From Ulota crispa (Eukaryota; Streptophyta; Bryopsida; Orthotrichales; Orthotrichaceae): DNA of 64,000 nt. The position numbers and the translations under genes were made by a program. The notes beneath the pieces were generated by a model, which was given only the letters and a program-made list of their open reading frames with translations, was not told where the DNA came from and searched no databases. Below are positions 57,861 to 64,000 of this stretch, piece after piece. Location: positions 22,362,358 through 22,426,357 of the forward strand of contig OY987244.1 of the NCBI GenBank assembly GCA_963920765.1, given 5' to 3'. Within the stretch, counting starts at the first letter, position 1; each line of letters starts with the position of its first letter.

Positions 57861-59218
57861 CTAGAACTTCTTATTAGGTAAATTGGGAAAAAGAGTATTT
57901 TTTGGGACTTTTGAAGGTTTTAAGTGATCACCTAAAACCAAGCTTAGTTTATTTTTGAGTACACGTGTTGTCACCTAAGAGGAGAAATTTGGGAGGGAAA
58001 AAAATCTTATTGGCTCAGACTGAATTTGATACCTTCAAATATGGTTTAACCCCAAAGTGACATTGCATTTTTGGGGCTTCTAGAAATTTGCTCTAATTTG
58101 AACAAAAAGTCAACATTTTGATAAGCTGTATCAATTCTTTTTGAATTGTAACCGTATAAAATCAAACTAGACATGTTAGAGATCTCATTAGAAAAGAAAA
58201 TACAACAATATCTCTTATGGATTGAAAGATTATAATGTTTGATCATGAGGGTGTTAAAACTGTGAAAGTGATATGAAGTCTTTCAATCTTCTTTTTACAT
58301 GCCAAATTCAAAAAGTTGGTCACCAAAAAAATATGAGGTTAAAGGGCCTAGCACGCATAACCCCAACCAATTCATGACTTCTCTATATCTACTCTACAAT
58401 TTTTTTAATGAATTTCTAATGGGATTTTTCTTAAAGATCTAGTGTATTTGAGGCTCATTCCCAAGAGCCCTCAACACTACATAAAGTCAAGAGTTCACCC
58501 ATGCACTAAATCTTGAATAGAAAAATCATAATCAATCATTTGCAAAATTAGATTGTTGAATCTAAAACTAAGGTCATTAGAGAAAATATGAGACCTCTAC
58601 AAGGCCCCTAGGAACCCCTTTCAAGGGGTCTCCTTAATTATTTTAATTTGTACTTTGGGACAAAATAAATACCTTACACCCTACTATGCCTTTGAGTACA
58701 ATCATGGCTCACTTTAGCATGTCCAATTTTCATTGGGCGTCACAATTACATGTACATATTACCATGGACCTTTTACTCTACATTAAAACCTTTAACCTAA
58801 TACTTGTGAGGGTAACATTAGTTATGATTGTGTACAATATTAGGAGAATAGTTAAGAAATTGTGACATAGTACTAGATTGCCATTTTCTATTCATAGTTT
58901 TAGTGATGTACGTCATACAAGGTAGAGACACTTCACACACGCTTTTAATGTACCCACTCTAGGCCCAATTATAGTTAGAGAGACCATTCTTAAGGGCCAT
59001 GGGGAGGGTTTATATTTTTTCGAATGTCAAAAAGAACTTTTCAAAAATATAAACTACTAAAAATAATAATTTGATTGGGTTTTCTTTAACTTCAAAAATT
59101 GACCAAGGACAGTTTCTATCCCCAATGACGCTTTGGGGTTAAGATGATTTCTTTGGATCTAGGTGACGTACAAATTGGGACCCCCTGTTTTCCCAATTTA
59201 CCTAATATGGTGTTCTAG
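57861..59218. mobile_element. MITE, family M copy 2, carrying a nested element
   Basis: The left end CTAGAACTTCTTATTAGGTAA and the reverse complement of the right end, CTAGAACACCATATTAGGTAA, match well, and TAA flanks both sides. The inner block (GGGACTTTTGAAGGTTT, then AGAGGAGAAATTTGGGAGGG) matches 18150-18405 and 60533-60784. The span is enlarged by the 1.1 kb element at 58046-59142; without that it is about 260 bp, like its relatives. Confidence 0.65.
58046..59142. mobile_element. 1.1 kb TTAA element nested in the family M MITE
   Basis: The ends TTAACCCCAAAGTGACATTG and the reverse complement of the right end, TTAACCCCAAAGCGTCATTG, match at 18 of 20 and are bounded by TTAA. Non-coding, and related only at the tips to the TTAACCCCTAAAGG family. 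The host MITE is restored to family length when it is removed, so TTAA was the target. Confidence 0.7.
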
Positions 59219-59904
59219 TAAGTTGTAGATGGCTTTATATCACACATGCATTTACAAAATAAGATCTTTCAATTATTGCAAGAATTTGAGTAGTGCCAAA
59301 ACTCTTCACACTTATTTGAGTGACTTGTATTATGAATAGGTCTAAATAGTGCAAAGGCTTGGGATATATCCTGTCCTTATTCTTACATTAGAGATATGGT
59401 CACAACCTTTTGTTACTGGCCCTTAGACATGACTTGGCAATGTAGCCTCTATAATGTGGCATCATTCACTCACTCTCCACTTGAGTTGAGGTGAGTACTC
59501 ACCAAATGATTTAAGAGTTTTGGTATATTGATTGTTGAATCATTTGGTGGTTAAGATATTGACAAAAAGTTATTACAATAGTCACAGTATTTGAGATAAT
59601 ATTTAAATACCATAACGCATTGAAGAACAACTTCACAATTATTGTGAATTATAGGGAATTCCTCATCAAGCAACACCTCCATATGGTTAACCCCACACCC
59701 AGCAAGGTTGGTCGTTAGCATGCAAATTGAGAATTTAATGCTAAAATTTTAGTTTAGGTGGTTTGTCATTTCTTTAATTATACCAGTATCACCTTCTTGA
59801 AAGAAAGAAGAGTAAACACAAATTTGTGATTAAACCTTTATCATACCATTATTTTTCTTTACAACAACTTCTTGCTCTATGTAATTCCAAAGTCCTATAT
59901 TTTC
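59219..59904. other. AT-rich gene-free stretch
   Basis: Nothing supported beyond ordinary intergenic sequence. Confidence 0.5.
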
Positions 59905-60385
59905 AATGGAGAATTTGATGGATACCCTTGAAGTTTGCAATATTTATAAAAATGCCTTCAATTTTCAGAAATTACTTGGATATTCTCAAACTATAATTTT
60001 CAAGCATTTGTCTTATTGTGCATGCCCCACTTCCTTCTCCCTTAGTGCGGATGTTTCTTCTTTCTTATTTAATTGCATTCCGTGCTTCAACATTGATCAT
60101 GACACATTCCACACAAACCCTTATACTTGCTCCTATAGAAGCTACTTCACAAGTTGACCAACAATTTTTCTTTGATGCAAGAGCTCTCTCAACATGTTAT
60201 GAAGGTGGTGGTTGCAACACTAACTACAACATAGGAAAGAAGCAAAATGTGCACAAAGGAAGAAGGAAGTGGTGTGCACAACAAGACAAATGTTTGAAAA
60301 TTATAGTACAAGTGTACTTGTGTCATTATTGAAAAACCAAAGGCATTTGTATAAATATCACAAACTTCAAGGACATCCATCAGAT
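59905..60385. mobile_element. foldback element with arms of about 180 bp
   Basis: 59910-60085 matches the reverse complement of 60195-60380. Paired blocks include CTTGAAGTTTGCAATATTTA with CTTGAAGTTTGTGATATTTA, and CAAGCATTTGTCTTATTGTG with CAAACATTTGTCTTGTTGTG. As a result, similar short open frames appear on opposite strands (plus: LEVCNIYKNAFNF; minus: LEVCDIYTNAFGF). These are by-products of the inverted repeat rather than genes. Confidence 0.65.
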
Positions 60386-60532
60386 TTTCCCTATTTTCAA
60401 TTGCAAATCAAATTTTTAAGACACAATCCTAACATAATAAAAGTGAACAACTCTTCAAATCCAAATCATTCTTTTACTATTGAATCCTCAATTTGCATGC
60501 TCACAACAAACCTTGAGATGGGGCATTAACAA

Positions 60533-60784
60533 TATAACAAGATATTTGTTAAATTGGGCCAAAACGGTCATTTTGGGACTTCTGAAGGTTTGGGGTGATC
60601 ACCCCAAAGTAGGCCCCAAATTGAGCTCCAACGTTTTTTTTGGTACACATATCCTCACTTGAGAAAAGGAATTTGTGAGGGAAAAAATCTTAGTGGCTCA
60701 AACTGAATTTGATACTTTTGTGGATTGAGGTGAAATACAAAATGATATCTCTGTTTTTCCAATTTAACGAATATGACGTTATAT
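60533..60784. mobile_element. MITE, family M copy 3
   Basis: The left end TATAACAAGATATTTGTTAA and the reverse complement of the right end, TATAACGTCATATTCGTTAA, match, followed by ATTGG in both. The inner block GGGACTTCTGAAGGTTTGGGG matches the other two copies. About 252 bp, non-coding. Confidence 0.65.
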
Positions 60785-60799
60785 GGGGCTATTGCTTGT

Positions 60800-63352
60800 T
60801 GCTTTAGCAATTCCTTAAATTTTCAATACAATTATTGAAAAAGGAGTCAATACCAAACGTTGCCCTTCCTTCAAGCAAATTCCGCCGTAAGCAGATGCGT
60901 GCAGGTTTGTGCACGATGACCGGTTTGACCGAAGCACGCATGCGGTGGAGTATTAGCGATGGTGGCTCCTCTTCCACAGAGAAGTCCTTGTTTGTTGTTG
61001 TTGCTGCCTGGGGATGGTGGGACCACAACGTCACATGGCCTAACCTCGAACCTAATTGGGAGGCTATGGCGTGTGCCAAGCTGTTTTTTCTCTTTCTTTT
61101 CTCTTGTACTGAACTGTACATTAGAACAGCATACTGAAAGTGCATTTGGTTGAGTGTTGATGCCTTCCATCGATCGAACGATGACGTTATGGCGCACACC
61201 AGATCGAACCGTCAACAGGTTAACAATCGCTACAAGTAACGTGCTCATGCTGCCAGATATTTTGGCATTTCTTCGAGGACACTCCGGTACGAGGAGGAAT
61301 TATAGTTTCAGCCGAGAGTGCCATGGCCAGGTATGTAGACGTAAAAATCAAGCGTTCATTGTGTGATTGACGCATCCGATCTGTCCGAGATGTTCACCGA
61401 TGGCATGAGCACGTTTTTTATCTTCACTTGTTCGTTGCACCTCAATTTCGATTGCAGTTGGATACTTCGGTACGACGAGGTGGAATAGTTTCAGCCGAGA
61501 GGGCCAGGTATGTAGAAGTAGAAATCAAGCGTTTATTGTGAGGTTGACGCATCCGATTTGTACGAGGTGCTTACAGATGGCATGAGCACGTTTTCCATCT
61601 CCACTTGTTCGTTGCACCTCAATTTCGATTGCAGCTCGATAAATTGGAAATTTTGATGCAAAGTGTAAACAGAGAGACTCTGGTGAAGAATTTCTTTCGA
61701 AGGTAATATTAGAGACAGGAGAACTTGGAAACATCGATTCGTTGTGTAAATAGACCGATAGGTGATGCGGAGTTCATTAATGGTGGTTTGAAAACAGAGC
61801 TTGAAGTTCAATTGCATTTTCGGAGGAGGAATAGTTCCAGCCTATAGTTCTACGTTTGTAGCCAATAGCAGGCTTTTGTTGTGCGATTGACTGCTACCGA
61901 TCTGTTTGTGGTATTCACAGGTGACACTGTCTCGTTTTCTTTATCGTTGGACCTAATTCCAATTGCAACAACGAAGTTAGGAAGAGCTTCGGAACATTGT
62001 TAAACAGAGCGATCACGGTCGAAAGTTCTTCTTATGACGGTGAGAGAGTTAGGAAGACCTTGGAATTGTTAATTTGGTGTGCAAATGGAGTGATCGGTAG
62101 TGCAAATTTCATTGAAATCTAATTGCTTTTTCAGTTTGGATTTGACACCACGACTGAATAATACTCTAGGTCATTCTATTTTAATGTTGCGATATTTCAG
62201 CTATGGTTATAGAGTGGGAACACCAAGGCGTCGTTGTTTTCAAGTATTTCTTGTCCAGTGTTGTTTTGTCCGAATTAGTTGCACGGTCGGGTTTGAGCTA
62301 CTTGTTTGAAGCCTGTGTACGTTCGGCTCGGCTATAGTGTGCGGTGTAAGCTTCATCAATTATGCGTTGTTTGTGCAAGACATCTTTATTACAAGCTTAG
62401 GTCGCTGAATCTCTAGGTCTATTTTGTCGTTATCTTGTGATCGACAAGATAATCATTCTTGAAATAACTAGGTTAGCGTACTCGTAGACTTGCTCTTGTC
62501 ATCACTATCATTTTGTAGATTCTCCTGAATGACTGGTCCTAAGAGCTTGCCACTGTCTATAGGATTGTATTTGCTGCTCTCTAGTATTTTTTTAAGATGT
62601 GGAGGCAACTTGTCCACGACTCCCCGAAGTCCTAAGTACAGAGTCGATAACGCCATCCAGCGAGGACACATGATGATGTCCATGTGGAACTGAAATGATC
62701 ATCACTTGTAGCTATGCTCCTGCTTAGTCTAGAATCTGTTTCTTCTCGTGCTGGAAAGTAGCACTGTATATTCTACTCTCATTCACGACTTGATGGAGAG
62801 CATCTGGTTTATTCTGAGGGATTGATGCAGATCTGGGTGGAAACCTCGGCTGACAAGCAAATTGCTAACTATTGATGTGCCTCTTTCAGTATAAAGAGAG
62901 GAGATGCTTATGAGACCATGTCGTCAGCAAATTTGGGCTGTTTGGAGAAATTGATGACTTCTGAACGTCGAAGTTATTCTCCCGATTCGTTTCAATCTTA
63001 GACTCTGTTGTAGTTCATGTAAGTATCGGTCTTTGGATGCTTGAATTTTGTACTCTTTGAGCGTCTAGTAGAGAATTGGTTAAGCAGATTTCAAAAATAT
63101 ATCTTCCTGTGGCTTCGTCCCAATTCACGGTGAAATAACTTCTAAAAATCTAAGGTTGTTGCATTACTAAAACTCTACTCTTTAAGTCAAATTTACTCTT
63201 CTGCTTGTTTTAGCCGATCTGCCTTTCTCGATGAATTGGGGACATAGATATGAGTAGTTTACCTGCAACACAGGTTTCATGTTAACCATTTGACGGTATC
63301 AGACATTATCATCTTTCATCTTCAACTTCCTTTCTTGCTGGTGGATATTCTC
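60800..63352 (+). other. probable promoter and spliced leader of the right-edge gene
   Basis: Composition rises from about 60830 and stays gene-like. No long open frame is convincing. Several donor- and acceptor-like sites occur (CCAG|GTATGTAG, TTCGATTGCAG, and TATTCTCAG ending at 63352), which suggests a long multi-intron 5' leader. The start and direction of transcription are inferred from the plus-strand coding exon that follows. Confidence 0.4.
61261..61640 (+). repeat. tandem duplication of an exon/intron-like module, period 183 bp
   Basis: CGGTAC at 61285 and 61468, and GCCGAGAG at 61311 and 61494, are each 183 bp apart, and the blocks agree over most of their length. Each unit runs through a donor-like CCAG|GTATGTAGA and ends at an acceptor-like CAATTTCGATTGCAG. 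A third, more diverged copy starts near 61822 (GGAGGAGGAATAGTTCCAGCC). Confidence 0.75.
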
Positions 63353-63372
63353 AGGATTGAAGTAACGTCAAG

Positions 63373-64000
63373 ATGACTACATTCACTTCATATAACTGCA
63401 ATGCGCAATATGTGCTGAATGCTTCGTTGATGGGCAAATCTTCACCAAGTGAAACCAAAACTACACGTTCTGGACCGAGGACCAGCATGGATGCAAAGAT
63501 AGGTGGCACTTTTTGTCCAGGAGAAGGTAGACATTTATCAGGCCGCATTATCCGGGGTAAATTTGCGACGTTTCGTCGAAGAAAATTGATGAAAGAGCTT
63601 CACACCAACAACGTAGCTGTTAAAAAGCGATTCCATAGTTTTCGAGTGCCAGTATGCTTTATGGACCAGCTTCCTGCAGCGTACATAACTCAACAGTGTT
63701 TGCAGCACATACAGACAGACTTACTGCTGGCAGTGGTAAATCCTGCTATTCACTTCATCAAGCCCTCCTTTGAAATGCCACACGTCCTCTGTTCAATACA
63801 GTCTGCATCAGATTATTACACTGTGATCGAATCCCTGACTTCATCCTTCCATCATGTGGAGCAGTTCATGTCACACTTTATGCCAAGCCTTGATCAAATT
63901 GAAGTTAGTGTTTCACCTGCGCAGCAATTCGTAGATCAAATTGGGGTTTCAACGTCATCTGATTACGGAAGCCTGAGAGCTATGCCCGGGGGAATGCCAG
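63373..64000 (+). CDS. 5' part of an unrecognised host gene, running off the window
   Basis: From the ATG at 63373 the frame is open for 209 codons to the window edge. An in-frame TGA 18 nt upstream, and a splice acceptor (TATTCTCAG) ending at 63352, support this ATG as the true start with a leader intron before it. The protein begins MTTFTSYNCNAQYVLNASLM, is rich in Ser, Thr and basic residues for about 90 residues (including FATFRRRKLMKEL), then turns more hydrophobic (PAAYITQQCLQHIQTDLLLA). It ends in the window with SSDYGSLRAMPGGMP. The N terminus would suit a plastid or mitochondrial transit peptide. I do not recognise the family. Codon use and composition match the DUF688 gene, not the surrounding elements. 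It is incomplete, so length and C-terminal domains are unknown. Confidence 0.6.
   Translation, partial: MTTFTSYNCNAQYVLNASLMGKSSPSETKTTRSGPRTSMDAKIGGTFCPGEGRHLSGRIIRGKFATFRRRKLMKELHTNNVAVKKRFHSFRVPVCFMDQLPAAYITQQCLQHIQTDLLLAVVNPAIHFIKPSFEMPHVLCSIQSASDYYTVIESLTSSFHHVEQFMSHFMPSLDQIEVSVSPAQQFVDQIGVSTSSDYGSLRAMPGGMP

Noticed and set aside
60835-61248. Coding genes of 100-131 codons overlapping on both strands near 61 kb
   Set aside because: The frames overlap on opposite strands, contain no motif, and lie in what looks like promoter/leader DNA. None is preferred over the others.
1-64000. Organelle DNA insertions or rRNA/tRNA gene clusters
   Set aside because: I saw no plastid or mitochondrial gene sequence and no rRNA-like block on either strand.

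Overview
The window is plant nuclear DNA: AT-rich, low in genes and heavily layered with transposable elements. The plant call rests on a DUF688-family protein with the motif IPYKWEAAPGTP, a 5'-leader intron, spliced pseudogenes with GT-AG introns, and a Ty3/Gypsy element with 2.16 kb LTRs. I cannot name the species. The mix of element types and the ParB/methyltransferase gene family make me lean towards a seedless or early-diverging land plant, but that is inference.

Layout. 1-12.4 kb has no genes and carries a family of inverted-repeat DNA elements bounded by TTAA and CCCCTAAAGG, with at least five copies of about 0.92-0.94 kb and one 550 bp relative nested cleanly inside another copy. 12.4-18 kb is the main genic island: a small exon-like stretch, a Harbinger-like MITE, a probable promoter and leader, and the intact DUF688 gene (15948-16727). 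18-20 kb holds two more small inverted-repeat elements. 20-36 kb is a minus-strand, spliced, MULE-like gene with a WRKY/GCM-type zinc-finger region. It has been split by a young Ty3/Gypsy retrotransposon (20528-31095) whose two LTRs differ at about six of 2159 positions. 38-49.6 kb is a plus-strand, many-exon pseudogene whose first part looks like a ParB-type domain and whose last part has the motif order of a beta-class amino-DNA-methyltransferase. Its two halves are separated by about 6 kb of later material: palindromic 128 bp repeats, a solo LTR of the same retroelement family, and a minisatellite. 49.6-60.8 kb is again gene-free, with MITEs, nested insertions, a recurring cassette containing a long hairpin, and (CA)n/(TA)n tracts. 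60.8-64 kb is a second genic island: a leader with a tandemly duplicated exon/intron module and the 5' end of a gene that runs off the window (ATG at 63373, open for 209 codons).

The two intact-looking host genes are DUF688 and the partial gene at the right edge. The most unusual content is the ParB-plus-methyltransferase pseudogene, which lies head-to-head with the MULE-like gene about 2 kb away. The TTAA element family, with an empty-site comparison visible inside the window, is the second point of interest. All domain calls are from reading the sequence; no searches were run.
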